Positions 50,992 through 59,954 of a stretch of DNA of 64,000 bases are shown piece by piece. This stretch comes from Roseibium sp. TrichSKD4 (GTDB taxonomy: Bacteria; Pseudomonadota; Alphaproteobacteria; Rhizobiales; Stappiaceae). The position numbers were made by a program, and so were the translations under genes. Below the pieces are notes generated by a model that was not told the origin of the DNA, ran no database searches, and worked only from the letters and a program-made list of their open reading frames with translations. Location: contig NZ_GL476304.1 of assembly GCF_000148725.1 (NCBI RefSeq), positions 274,527 through 338,526 of the forward strand, written 5' to 3'. Position 1 is the stretch's first letter. Each line of letters starts with the position of its first letter.

Positions 50992-52023
50992 TTATCGAAC
51001 CAATACAAAAGCCGTTGCGTTAACCTCACCTGGAACAGGGAGTGGCGCTGATTGCGTCATCAGGAAATCAACGGAAGGATCTTCCTGTGACCACATTTTC
51101 GGAAAGCGGCTGACCGCCTTCAAGGCACGATTGTCCCGGATAGCTCCGTGGCAAAAGCTGCCAGCCAATGTGGGAGGTGCAGCCATCAAACAACCAAGGC
51201 TCGGGAAAAAATCAAGGATAGTGCCATCCTCAGCTTCAAAGATCTGGGTGTATTGCCAGAAATCGAATTGGCCGATAGACCCCAGATAAGCAGCGACCAT
51301 ATCTTCAGCGCCAGTGGCAACCGGACCAAGCTGAAAACGCCCGTCCATCTGACGACGGTTATCCAGAACGTCCTTGATTTCAGCATCGCCGGTAAACAGT
51401 TCAGCTGCCTCCGCCCCAAAGACAACATTCGTTACCGACCCACCCGACTTCTTGGCGATCTCTGTTGCCCAATTCCGAATATTGGACTTGATACTCACAC
51501 CATCCTCGCCCCATCGAGCACCACCTGTCAGAATTTTCGTCAGGGACGGATCCCTGCCAAAATCGACGGTTTGTGCAGGATAGTCCTCGCCCTCACAGAC
51601 AACAGCACCTGTTGTCAGCACCTGTGCGCACATCCACTCTTCACGACGGGTGATCTCAGCGTCCTGATCGGCAAGTTTCTGGATCATATTACGCCGATAA
51701 CGTTCTTCTGGAGACAGCTCGCCGCCAAAAGCCTCGCCTGCCAGCCGGACAAAGTTTTCATCCGGACTGATTTCATCTTTCGGCTTTACATAAGGAGGCT
51801 CAAATGTCTCAACTGAACGGCCACGAGCACGACGCGCCTTACCAGCAACATGCGGAGATACAAAGGGCGCAATCTTTCGACGCTTGGCAACTTTATCAAA
51901 GGCAATTTCTGCCGTCACGAATTGTACGCCAGTCGGAAAGAACATATCACGCAACCAAGCAGTCGGACGATCAAGTGTCGGCAGAACGCGTTGCAGCGCG
52001 GTGGTTGAATAAAGCGGATCCAT
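50992..52023 (-). CDS. Major capsid protein (phage E-type)
   Basis: The 343-aa protein resembles lambda gpE: MDPLYSTTALQRVLPTLDRPTAWLRDMFFPTG at the start, RYRRNMIQKLADQDAEITRREEWMCAQVLTTG in the helix of the HK97-fold core, and MVAAYLGSIGQFDFWQY near the end. It is the main shell subunit. It follows the gpD-like decoration gene, and its end carries the REP element. There is no separate maturation peptide; cleavage would be done by the S49 protease upstream. Confidence 0.88.
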   Translation of the reverse strand: MDPLYSTTALQRVLPTLDRPTAWLRDMFFPTGVQFVTAEIAFDKVAKRRKIAPFVSPHVAGKARRARGRSVETFEPPYVKPKDEISPDENFVRLAGEAFGGELSPEERYRRNMIQKLADQDAEITRREEWMCAQVLTTGAVVCEGEDYPAQTVDFGRDPSLTKILTGGARWGEDGVSIKSNIRNWATEIAKKSGGSVTNVVFGAEAAELFTGDAEIKDVLDNRRQMDGRFQLGPVATGAEDMVAAYLGSIGQFDFWQYTQIFEAEDGTILDFFPSLGCLMAAPPTLAGSFCHGAIRDNRALKAVSRFPKMWSQEDPSVDFLMTQSAPLPVPGEVNATAFVLVR

Positions 52024-52083
52024 GCTGGAAACCTCTCTTGTTGGAAGTAAAGTTGAGGAAAAATTCGCGCTGCGGCGGAACGA

Positions 52084-52440
52084 TCAAGCCCGCGTGCGGA
52101 CAAAGATGGGCAGACCCGCGATCCGAAACGCAGCCTCTACGCTATCAGCGTCATGATCGGCACCGAATTTCAGTTGGTCTGCTGCAAACTCACCGCTTGC
52201 ATAAGCCGGGGCCACGACATCACCGCCACTGGCGTCGACATCTACAGCCAGAACCAGGCTCGGGACCTGCGATCCATCAGCTGCTGCCGAAGCGGTAAGC
52301 TGGTATTTGTCAGAATCGGTGATACGTCCCAAAACAGAACCGCGCTCCAGCTCTTGCCCGGAGAGAATTGTCACCTTGCGCATAGCAACAGGAAAGTCCC
52401 CGGCGACAAGACCGCCAGGTTGATAGGAAGAATTAGGCAT
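52084..52440 (-). CDS. Head decoration protein (gpD-like)
   Basis: The 118-aa protein starts at the ATG at 52440 behind AAGGAGGG, the strongest ribosome site in the head region; an extension to 52497 is not needed. The pattern GLVAGDFPVAMRKVTILSGQELERGSVLGRIT with DGSQVPSLVLAVDVDASGG matches gpD trimers that cement expanded shells. A strong ribosome site suits a protein made in high copy number. Confidence 0.85.
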   Translation of the reverse strand: MPNSSYQPGGLVAGDFPVAMRKVTILSGQELERGSVLGRITDSDKYQLTASAAADGSQVPSLVLAVDVDASGGDVVAPAYASGEFAADQLKFGADHDADSVEAAFRIAGLPIFVRTRA

Positions 52441-52493
52441 CGTGCCCTCCTTCAAAACAATGTTGAGATGAGTGTTGGCGTTTTGCCTGTCGA

Positions 52494-52979
52494 TCAACCT
52501 CGCGCCTTGGCGCGGTTGTCCTTCATACGCGAGGCGGTTGCCACAAGAGCATTATCACCTTCTGAAAGGTCAGATGCTGTGCCCTGAAAATCCTGCCCCG
52601 GCGATTTATCCTTGCCGGACATGGCTTGGGAAAGCGAAGAAGATTTCCCGCTTGCTTTCAAAAGACCCCTTGCCCGAGCGGGAGTTATACTTCCATTGGC
52701 AACATCATTTGCCAATTCCATCGCCAGCTTTGACCGGCCTTTTGCTTCCGGAGAGGACATCAACGCGAATGCCGCATCCACATTCGCGCGAGAACATGTG
52801 GCGTTGTCGCCTTCTTCATTCTCATTTCCATCTTCTGAGGCTTCATCGGTAGACTGCTCTTCCTGCTCGGCTTCATCCTCTTTTTCGTCCTCTGCGTCAT
52901 TTTCTGACGCTGAATCAGACGCAGTATCGGGTGCTGGCTTACCACGAAGGTGAGCCAGAGCATTCTTTACTCCGGACAT
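52494..52979 (-). CDS. Acidic capsid assembly protein (scaffold candidate)
   Basis: The 161-aa protein has a central run of Asp/Glu/Ser/Asn residues (about 18-57) and a helical C terminus ALMSSPEAKGRSKLAMELANDV. Its position between the S49 protease and the decoration gene matches lambda gpNu3, the scaffold. In lambda the scaffold is the C-terminal part of the protease; here it is a separate gene. The acidic stretch may be the internal assembly core removed at maturation. Confidence 0.65.
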   Translation of the reverse strand: MSGVKNALAHLRGKPAPDTASDSASENDAEDEKEDEAEQEEQSTDEASEDGNENEEGDNATCSRANVDAAFALMSSPEAKGRSKLAMELANDVANGSITPARARGLLKASGKSSSLSQAMSGKDKSPGQDFQGTASDLSEGDNALVATASRMKDNRAKARG

Positions 52980-53005
52980 GTCTTTCTCCTGGTTTTGGGA
53001 TTTGA

Positions 53006-53851
53006 TCAGCCGCGCGTTGCCTCGATCAAGGAGGCAAATGCCTTGTCAGGCGACATGATCTGGTCGATCAGGCCGATTTCTCTGGCCCGAGCGAGATTGA
53101 GCGGACCATCGTAAAGCTCCGCTTCTGTTTCTAAAACTGTTTGCCTGTCGATACCTCGTCCCGCAGCAACATGATCAGCAAAGAGATCACGAACAGCATC
53201 AACGCTCGCCTGCCAGCTCTCACGAACAGTGTCGGGCAACTCTTGATACGGATTTCCATCAACCTTGCGAGCACCTGAATGGATCAAAGTAACTTTTAGT
53301 CCAACATCGGAGAACATTTTTGAGAAATCGCCATGCATGCGCACAACGCCGATGGACCCTACACTGCCGGTATTTGGAACTGTAATCACTTCCGCAGCAC
53401 TAGATATCGCGAAAGCAGCACTGGCGGACAGATCACGCACAATGGCCATAATCGGCTTCTCGCCACGGGCCTGCCGGATAAACTCAACAAGCTCAAAGCA
53501 ACCCGACACCATACCGCCTGGACTGCTGACATCCAGCGCAATGGCCCGTATATCCGGATCGGAAAGGGCTGCAAGAAACGCAAGGCGAATTCCGTTATAT
53601 CCTGTGATCCAGGATGCACCATGGAACGGCAGGTCAGAAACAAGGAACCCATAAACACTGATAACAGCAACCCCGTCCATGGCAGTATAAAGACGTGAGG
53701 GCTGCCCCTCATCCAGCCAAACCAGCCCCGCGCTGTCGCGTGGAACCTTACCGATCATCTGGATTTTTTCAGCAAAGTCGCTGATCCGGTTTTCAAGCAA
53801 CGAAACACAGCAGCCATTCAGCGATGCGAGCGTGAGTGTGTGGGCAGTCAT
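53006..53851 (-). CDS. S49-family head maturation protease (gpC/SppA-like)
   Basis: The 281-aa serine protease has ALDVSSPGGMVSGCFEL (active-site glycine-rich loop), then DLSASAAFAISSAAEVITVPNTGSVGSIGVVRMHGD. The catalytic Ser is in the SAAFAIS segment, and the Lys lies about 50 residues downstream as in SppA-type enzymes. It processes head proteins during assembly, as gpC does in lambda. The portal gene overlaps it by four bases. Confidence 0.85.
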   Translation of the reverse strand: MTAHTLTLASLNGCCVSLLENRISDFAEKIQMIGKVPRDSAGLVWLDEGQPSRLYTAMDGVAVISVYGFLVSDLPFHGASWITGYNGIRLAFLAALSDPDIRAIALDVSSPGGMVSGCFELVEFIRQARGEKPIMAIVRDLSASAAFAISSAAEVITVPNTGSVGSIGVVRMHGDFSKMFSDVGLKVTLIHSGARKVDGNPYQELPDTVRESWQASVDAVRDLFADHVAAGRGIDRQTVLETEAELYDGPLNLARAREIGLIDQIMSPDKAFASLIEATRG

Positions 53852-55488
53852 GTGTCGCCCCCTTCCTTAGCATCGGACTTTGTGGATTCAGCAGAGCCGT
53901 CCTCGCTATCCTTTTCTGAGTTAGAGATACCTGGGTTTTTCAACGGCCCTTCAAGCTCTCGGCTCCGGAACGCCTCATTTTCCCGACCAAACTGGTCGAG
54001 GTTCTGTTCCCAGTCGCCGCCTTGTTGAGCTGTCTCCTGTTCCAGCGTGGTAAGTCTGGCACCCATCCGCAAAATTGCAGCCTGTGCTTCCTTGACTGGA
54101 TCGATGTAGCCTCGCGCCGGTCCAATCCAGTCACCACGCATGTAACCGGCCGGCGCTTCATAAAAGCTTCGCGCATGTGCGGGCGCTTCGACGTACCCAC
54201 GATCAAGTGCTTCTTCCAAAAAAGCCGCAAATATCAGATTTGCAGCACCAGCAATCAGCAAACCACGGAGACGATGAATTCCCCGCCAAATCTCATTAAG
54301 CGCCGCACGGGCGGACGAATAGTTGGTTTTCGTCCAGTCCATGGCAAGCTGCTCATAGGAGACCCCAAGAGACGCTGCCAAAGCCCGTAAAAACACCTCT
54401 TGGAAGGCAGGAAAACCCGATGTCTGTCTTGGTTGCGTGTTCAGATCAAGACGGTCAGACGGGAACATGTGAACAAACCTGCTCTCATCCATCGTCTTGT
54501 TGTTTTTGTAGAATTTTGCCCGCTCAGAGGTAAAGCTACCCCAATCGGTCACACCCTCTACCGGCTGGCTGCCCACCGCCTCAGCAGCGTATTCTGCACC
54601 CATCTGGGTGTAGATAGCACCGACAATAGAAGAATTGAGCGCAGCTGCGCGAAGCTCTGAGCGCGCATGATTGCGAAGCATCTTCTGCCCCGCCAAATTG
54701 CTGACCAGTCGAGAAATGCCGCGCGTTTGTCCTGCTCGGCGCTTGTCAAAGACATGCAAGACCTTTGGCCGTTGCCACGATCCAATCTGATCCCAGCGTG
54801 GGATGCGCTGCCAAGTGAAGGAATCGGATCCGTATTGAAATACGTCGCACGGGTGCGCCTTGCGAATGTGATAGGCAATCGGTGCTCCGTCACTGCTAAA
54901 CTCAACACCACCTTTCAAAGTGGCCGTGTCCATTCGGTTGTCAGGATTGGAAAGACGATCCGGATCAACAACCTGAACCGCTGTTGCATAGTCACGGCCT
55001 GGTTCACTGATCCAGCGCAATACTGCCAGCGCTTCTCCGCCAACGAACTCTCTCGCTATCAAACCCATTTGTCCGACAAAGTTCAGCTGACGCTCCGCGT
55101 CACCACGAAAAATCGGATCTTCCGCCCAGGATTGCCAAGCTGTCTGTATGTCATTTCCGAGTTGATCCGCCTCTTCCTGAGTAATGCCAAGCAATTTGGC
55201 AGAAGGCTTGGAGTTCAGGCGGAACGTTCCTCCAACCAGCATATCGACCTGACGGTCGATGCCGGAGGACACCCAGGGGTCGTTGCGGTCAAGATCCCGA
55301 ATGCGAGCAACTGCGCCATCACGATTAGGCAACCAGTCCGCGTCGGCAGATTGGAGTCCTGGCGACCAACCGGCAATACCCGGCTCTCGATCGCCAGTCG
55401 CCTCAAACGCTGAGCTTGTAGCAAGAGACACCGGGCGCGCCGATACGCCAGACGCGTCACCCGCACGAACCCTGATAACTGGCTTCAC
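53848..55488 (-). CDS. Portal protein (lambda gpB type)
   Basis: The 546-aa protein matches the lambda-type portal family: DRNDPWVSSGIDRQVDMLVGGTFRLNSKP near residue 67, AVQVVDPDRLSNPDN, then KVLHVFDKRRAGQTRGISRL and SYEQLAMDWTKTNYSSARAALNEIWR. It forms the dodecameric DNA channel at one capsid vertex. The C terminus is acidic. It overlaps the gpW and S49 genes by four bases on either side. Confidence 0.88.
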   Translation of the reverse strand: MKPVIRVRAGDASGVSARPVSLATSSAFEATGDREPGIAGWSPGLQSADADWLPNRDGAVARIRDLDRNDPWVSSGIDRQVDMLVGGTFRLNSKPSAKLLGITQEEADQLGNDIQTAWQSWAEDPIFRGDAERQLNFVGQMGLIAREFVGGEALAVLRWISEPGRDYATAVQVVDPDRLSNPDNRMDTATLKGGVEFSSDGAPIAYHIRKAHPCDVFQYGSDSFTWQRIPRWDQIGSWQRPKVLHVFDKRRAGQTRGISRLVSNLAGQKMLRNHARSELRAAALNSSIVGAIYTQMGAEYAAEAVGSQPVEGVTDWGSFTSERAKFYKNNKTMDESRFVHMFPSDRLDLNTQPRQTSGFPAFQEVFLRALAASLGVSYEQLAMDWTKTNYSSARAALNEIWRGIHRLRGLLIAGAANLIFAAFLEEALDRGYVEAPAHARSFYEAPAGYMRGDWIGPARGYIDPVKEAQAAILRMGARLTTLEQETAQQGGDWEQNLDQFGRENEAFRSRELEGPLKNPGISNSEKDSEDGSAESTKSDAKEGGDT

Positions 55489-55724
55489 TGCTGACCTCCA
55501 AAGCGAGCCAAAACCGGACCTACGCCCGAAGACCTACCGGTCAGCTTGGCAAGTTCAATCTTCAACAACGCGATTTCCTGATTGATCTCGCTAAGGCTCG
55601 CCAATTGGTATTTGACGCCACCGCCCTGCGACCCGGTGATTTCAACGCGCTGCCTTCCAAGCAGCTGCTGCCGTTTTGCCGCCTCAAGGTCGGCAATCGT
55701 CTGTTCGATTTCTTCTCGGGTCAT
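55485..55724 (-). CDS. gpW-like head-tail joining protein
   Basis: The 79-aa protein sits between terminase and portal genes, as lambda gpW does. A helix (IEQTIADLEAAKRQQLLGRQRVEITG) is followed by a beta strand (GGGVKYQLASLSEINQEIALLKIEL), the gpW fold. It joins head and tail by binding at the portal. Confidence 0.8.
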   Translation of the reverse strand: MTREEIEQTIADLEAAKRQQLLGRQRVEITGSQGGGVKYQLASLSEINQEIALLKIELAKLTGRSSGVGPVLARFGGQQ

Positions 55725-55729
55725 GGTGT

Positions 55730-57826
55730 CTAACGGTTCAGTTCCGCCAATGCTGAGAGCCCGTCATAAAGCGAGCTGGTTGCTCGCTCGGGTTTTTCAG
55801 ATGTAACTTTTAGCTCTTTGCGTACAGGGGCCGCACTGACGACGCCGGTCGGCGTGTCACCAAACAAATCCGCTGGCTGGCGCGCCAAATCATTTAAGAA
55901 CGCTGCCTGCTTTGCCCACCGCTCTTCAGGCCAATCCCAAAGGGACGCAAAATGTGTCAAAGCCCAGTTATAGACACGGCAATCAAACCAGTGGTTTGCT
56001 CCCCGCGCTCTCCACACTCGTTTCGGGCCATGCCGGCCTTTTTCGATTGCGACATATTCAGAAACGAGCTGCTTGAAATAGTCATCCTCGGTATTGGCTG
56101 GAAAATGGCAATAGCCGTTTGGAAAATCAGAACTTCCTTCTTTTGGGCCTCGGCTGAACAGCGTCATCAAGGTTGCCTTGATGCCATAGTTGCCAACAAG
56201 CCAAACCTTTGCTCCAAACGCCCGTGCTTTACCCGCCGATAGCCCGGTTTTCCGCACCTCAGGGTTTTCCGCACTGGCAATCGGCAGCTTCGTCCAGCCT
56301 TCAACACCGCGCACGTTGATTGCGTTGTGCCGACGACGTGTCCACTTATAGACCGCCTCAGAATGATATCCGCTGTCGACCCCGATCAGATCGTCCATAA
56401 CACGTGTGCCAACAGCATGCACACACCCCTTATCGACAATCATGTCCAACCCGGACCAGGCACCTTCCATAGGAACGGACGTTTCACCAGGCAAAAACCC
56501 ATAATCAATCGTCCAACTTTCCTTGTTTGGGCCCCAACCTACTCGCTCCCAATAAAGCCCGGTCGCCTGTACATCAACCGCCAGCGTAATATAGAGAACA
56601 CCCGCAGGAGCAAAACCACGTTGCCAGTCACTCTCTCGCCGCGCAGAAAGCGCTTCCCAAGGAGGTGCATCTGTTTTGGCTTCATAGGCGTGACCAAGCG
56701 AAGTGTTGACAAACGGCTTTAACAATTCGGGATCATCACCCGCCTCGACTTCCTGCCGGGCAAGATCATCCCAGACCTCAAACACCGACATGAACCCGGT
56801 AATGTGGTAACCGGCGCGGTAGACATTCAACGGACGCTCGCGCCATGCCTGCGCCGCCTCAACCGAAATGCAACCCAGCGGCACTTCCCCGTGTTCGTCA
56901 GGCATTGTCGGTACCCAGCAAGCCCCGTTTTCGGCTGAAACCATGAAACGCTTGTCAGTTTCATAATGCCGTTCACCGCACGACCCACAGACCACGTGAC
57001 ATTTGAATGGAGCCTCGCGATTGTGCTGGACGTCCTTCCAGTCCCAGTCATTCAACATGCCACATGACTTGCAAGCCATGTAGTAACGTCGGCGATCGCT
57101 GTTCTCATACTTCCGGTCGATGTTCTCACCCTTCAGATGCGGCGTCGAAACATCGAGGGATTTGGAGAGCCCGAGAACCTTGTAGGTCTTCATCCGTTGC
57201 TCGGACAATTTGTCCGGGTCCCCTTCCCCGTCCGCATTGTCTGTCCAGGCCGACGTATCATCACGAATGATGTAACGAACTGAGTGCTGGCGAAGGGATG
57301 CAGCGGAGTTCGCGCCGCCGAACAACAAAAACCCGCCCCGGAAACGAAGTCGCTTCGAAGTCGAACCCTTGGTTTTCGCCTTCACCGGACGCACAACGCC
57401 ACCTTTTTCCGGGTTAAGAACGTCGGTCGCCTCAATTGTCTCATTCAGCTTTTCTTCTTTCCAATCGAGAGCAGCCTGAATCGTTGCCTGAATGTACATG
57501 ATAGGTGCTTGTGCCATGTGCATGATGAAACCGATCCAGTTTTCCGCAACAGCAGACCCACCGGACTGTGCGGCCTTCTTCAAAACAACCTCAGGGATTG
57601 GATCGTCAGGCGACAGGCGGTCCATAGGCTCGATAAGGTATGGCGCTGTGCTGTTACGCCACTTGCCCGGCATCGCTGCGCCTTCCGGAAAACGGCGATG
57701 CTCTTCTGCCCACTCAGAAATCAACATGCGTTTGTCGGGACGCAAGCCAGCAGCTGTCGAGCGATCGAGATCAGAAAGATTCTCAGAAAGCTGCGCCTGA
57801 CTTTGTTCGCTAAGACCCTGCATCAT
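55730..57826 (-). CDS. Terminase large subunit (gpA type)
   Basis: The 698-aa terminase has EVVLKKAAQSGGSAVAEN (Walker A-like loop near residue 90), RYIIRDDTSAW (Walker B/coupling) and a C-terminal nuclease part with GVDSGYHSEAVYKW. It pumps and cuts concatemeric DNA. The tandem ATGs at 57826 and 57823 lie inside the end of terS; the longer frame to 57940 is not needed. The gpA order links packaging to cohesive-end (cos) genomes in lambda-like phages. Confidence 0.9.
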   Translation of the reverse strand: MMQGLSEQSQAQLSENLSDLDRSTAAGLRPDKRMLISEWAEEHRRFPEGAAMPGKWRNSTAPYLIEPMDRLSPDDPIPEVVLKKAAQSGGSAVAENWIGFIMHMAQAPIMYIQATIQAALDWKEEKLNETIEATDVLNPEKGGVVRPVKAKTKGSTSKRLRFRGGFLLFGGANSAASLRQHSVRYIIRDDTSAWTDNADGEGDPDKLSEQRMKTYKVLGLSKSLDVSTPHLKGENIDRKYENSDRRRYYMACKSCGMLNDWDWKDVQHNREAPFKCHVVCGSCGERHYETDKRFMVSAENGACWVPTMPDEHGEVPLGCISVEAAQAWRERPLNVYRAGYHITGFMSVFEVWDDLARQEVEAGDDPELLKPFVNTSLGHAYEAKTDAPPWEALSARRESDWQRGFAPAGVLYITLAVDVQATGLYWERVGWGPNKESWTIDYGFLPGETSVPMEGAWSGLDMIVDKGCVHAVGTRVMDDLIGVDSGYHSEAVYKWTRRRHNAINVRGVEGWTKLPIASAENPEVRKTGLSAGKARAFGAKVWLVGNYGIKATLMTLFSRGPKEGSSDFPNGYCHFPANTEDDYFKQLVSEYVAIEKGRHGPKRVWRARGANHWFDCRVYNWALTHFASLWDWPEERWAKQAAFLNDLARQPADLFGDTPTGVVSAAPVRKELKVTSEKPERATSSLYDGLSALAELNR

Positions 57827-58415
57827 CCGTATCGGCCTGATCGAATTCCTCTGCAAGCCCATCCAGTATTTTACGGATTTCGTCAGACAACATGGTGCGG
57901 ATGGTCCGCGCATCTGGAGCGCTTGCCAAGGCGTCGGCACACACTGTCGGCAAACCCGTCAATCGATCGCGAACCTTCCGGAAGTTCTCGAACATACGAG
58001 CATCCGCGTCTTCCTTGCGAACAATATTGCCGATCAACTCTTCATATTCGAGCCGGGCCCGTTCAGCCTCAACAACAGCACGCTTGGCCTTCGCCTCATT
58101 GTACGAAGCCTGCGAAGAATTCTTGACAATACCCTGCTCTTCTCTTGCCGACTTGGTTTCAAGAGCCAGACCCGAAACATTGACCTCAGGGTTACGCAGC
58201 CCCTGTGCCGGGTCAGTAGCATTACCCACTAACTGCAAAAATTTCGCAGCATGAACGCGGCGTTCGCGCCCGACCTGGCGTACCTCCAAAACCCCATCGG
58301 CTTCAAAGGCCTTTACACGCTTTGAAATCGCCTGCTTCGAAACGCCAAGCATGCGCGCGACATCCGCAAGCGATTGCCAAGTTTCCGTTTCAAGACCTGC
58401 TGTTTCGTCTGTCAA
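57810..58415 (-). CDS. Terminase small subunit-like DNA-binding protein
   Basis: The 201-aa protein has an N-terminal helix-turn-helix (LADVARMLGVSKQAISKRVKAFEADGVLEV, about 14-43), the layout of Nu1-type small terminase subunits. A long helical region follows (EAKAKRAVVEAERARLEYEELIGNIVRKEDADARMFENF). The likely role is binding packaging-site DNA and loading gpA. The start is a TTG at 58415 inside the iteron cluster; a later start is possible but would remove part of the domain. Confidence 0.78.
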   Translation of the reverse strand: MTDETAGLETETWQSLADVARMLGVSKQAISKRVKAFEADGVLEVRQVGRERRVHAAKFLQLVGNATDPAQGLRNPEVNVSGLALETKSAREEQGIVKNSSQASYNEAKAKRAVVEAERARLEYEELIGNIVRKEDADARMFENFRKVRDRLTGLPTVCADALASAPDARTIRTMLSDEIRKILDGLAEEFDQADTDDAGS

Positions 58416-58467
58416 CTTTAGTCAACCCGTCACGCCCCAAACCGTCAACCAAGTCAACTTGGTCAAC
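58411..58467. repeat. GTCAAC iteron cluster at terS (packaging-site candidate)
   Basis: Five copies of GTCAAC start at 58411, 58421, 58444, 58453 and 58462. The last three are 9 bases apart and lie within an inverted repeat ACCAAGT/ACTTGGT (58448-58463). The cluster overlaps the terS start. This could be a small-terminase binding (cos/pac) site or a regulator binding site. Confidence 0.6.
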
Positions 58468-58743
58468 CCTGCGAAAATTCGATCCATCTTCCCAAGACAC
58501 GCGCTCAGTCCCCCCGCATTGCCTCAGGCCCCAGCAAGGACCCAAACCCCAAAAAGGCCCGCATGAAGCGATCCAGTTGCGATATGTCTTGAAATTTCCC
58601 ATAAGAACCCATAGCGCCAACTCCACCTAACCGGTGTTTTATCGTTGGCTGGGTTCCCCGCTTCGGTCACTTATTAGCGTCTGGCCTTGCGCCAGCATCA
58701 AGTCCGAAGGATCCAGTGAGTCGTCCTGCAAACCTAGATACGC
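58468..58743. other. Intergenic region between terS and the NusG-like gene
   Basis: No gene is supported. Together with the iteron cluster it is the longest gap in the prophage core. It is a plausible place for the late promoter and cos/pac site. Confidence 0.5.
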
Positions 58744-59331
58744 TTAAACGACCAGATCGTCAACTGTGGTCTTGATGCGGGTTTTACGACCAAAAAGCGA
58801 AAACTCGCCATAAACCGTCTCTGCATCCGGTTTATAGGCCGTAACGGTCATTTTAAACTTGGCAAATACCCCTTTTGGTAAAAGCAGAGACTGACCAACC
58901 TTGATGAACGTTCCATCGGCAATTCGCTCACCAGTATCCAACTGCTTGATCAAGGCTACCATTTCGTGAGCAGCAATGAGATAGGGACTTCCAGCGCTAT
59001 CCAGAGACAGCACACCTTCCACACCATCGCATTCGCGAACAGTGGACCAATCCTGACCAGCCTGACGATCAATTCCAGCGAACAAATAGCGGGTAAACAT
59101 CGGCTTGTTTACGACAATCGTCTTCTTTGAACGTGGCTGAACCCGCTCGATCCGCTCTTCCGGCAAATGAGCCACCACGCCCTGATTGATCAAACCTGCA
59201 AAAGCGCGTCGTTCACATTGCGGATTGGCATAGACCACACCCCATTCCAGAGGATAGCCACGCACCAGAGCCTTCAAAAGCTCCACCTGCGGGTTCAGCT
59301 TCTTCTTCTGCTTTTCGCCAAGTTTGCTCAT
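58744..59331 (-). CDS. Phage-encoded NusG-family transcription elongation factor
   Basis: The 195-aa protein has a NusG N-terminal domain (EWGVVYANPQCERRAFAGLINQGVVAHLPEE, with MFTRYLFAGID at its end, the NGN pattern). It ends in a KOW-like beta barrel (VGQSLLLPKGVFAKFKMTVTAYKPDAETVYGEFSLFGRKTRIKTTVDDL). The start is the ATG at 59331; the TTG at 59364 has no support. Phage and plasmid NusG paralogues (such as LoaP, RfaH, UpxY types) allow specific read-through of terminators. Here it would be made just before the late genes, so it may act as an antiterminator for the terminase-to-lysis operon. Confidence 0.8.
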   Translation of the reverse strand: MSKLGEKQKKKLNPQVELLKALVRGYPLEWGVVYANPQCERRAFAGLINQGVVAHLPEERIERVQPRSKKTIVVNKPMFTRYLFAGIDRQAGQDWSTVRECDGVEGVLSLDSAGSPYLIAAHEMVALIKQLDTGERIADGTFIKVGQSLLLPKGVFAKFKMTVTAYKPDAETVYGEFSLFGRKTRIKTTVDDLVV

Positions 59332-59375
59332 GTTCGCCGCTTTCCATATTGCTTTGTCGATCAAATGCCCAGCCC

Positions 59376-59954
59376 TCAGGCTGACATTGCCGCCTGCACC
59401 TTGCCCATGATTGCCTGTCGTTTGCCCTCAATACCGCTGACCAAAAGAGCTATCATGCGACTGGGCGCTTTCTCAGCCTTCGCCGCTTCCAACTTCTGGT
59501 CGACGCGACGAGCAGCATCAATCAGCTCACCCCTTTCAACGGAATCAGGAAGGCAGTGATGCTCCTGCACAAACTCGATCAGCCCGACATACCAGCCCTC
59601 GGTAAGTGCTCCTTCCAGAAGTTCGCCCCCATCAGCCCGAATTTTTGAAATCGCCCACTCAACCGACATTCTCGGCGCAACTCCGCCGCGCTCTACCTCT
59701 CGCGGCCTATCCGCCGCAAGCCGCCGTGCGCACGCTGTCTCGCAAGCCTTGATCGCCGAGGCAATGGCAGGCCATGTCTGCGTGTCTGCCGTTTCGAGAA
59801 ACCAGTCTGCCGCAGCCTTCAGGTCCGCATCGTCAAACCGGGAGAGCTTGCCCCGCAGAAGCTTAAAATATTCATCCATGGAGGCACCGGGAGCCCTTTT
59901 GAAGATCGCCTGCAAAGGGGTGATAAAGTGTTTGAAAACATCGCATTGGCTCAT
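59376..59954 (-). CDS. Phage protein of unknown function downstream of the replication gene
   Basis: The 192-aa protein starts at the ATG at 59954 behind GGAGGTCAGGTGAC, overlapping the upstream stop. It is helical (YFKLLRGKLSRFDDADLKAAADWFLETADTQTWPAIASAIKACE), with no Walker motif. Its place directly after a wHTH replication-type protein recalls the gpO/gpP order, so a helicase loader analogue is possible, but no motif supports it. Confidence 0.6.
   Translation of the reverse strand: MSQCDVFKHFITPLQAIFKRAPGASMDEYFKLLRGKLSRFDDADLKAAADWFLETADTQTWPAIASAIKACETACARRLAADRPREVERGGVAPRMSVEWAISKIRADGGELLEGALTEGWYVGLIEFVQEHHCLPDSVERGELIDAARRVDQKLEAAKAEKAPSRMIALLVSGIEGKRQAIMGKVQAAMSA

Noticed and set aside
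57284-58126. Plus-strand frame of 280 aa opposite the terminase genes
   Set aside because: Shadow of terL and terS; no ribosome site or family features.
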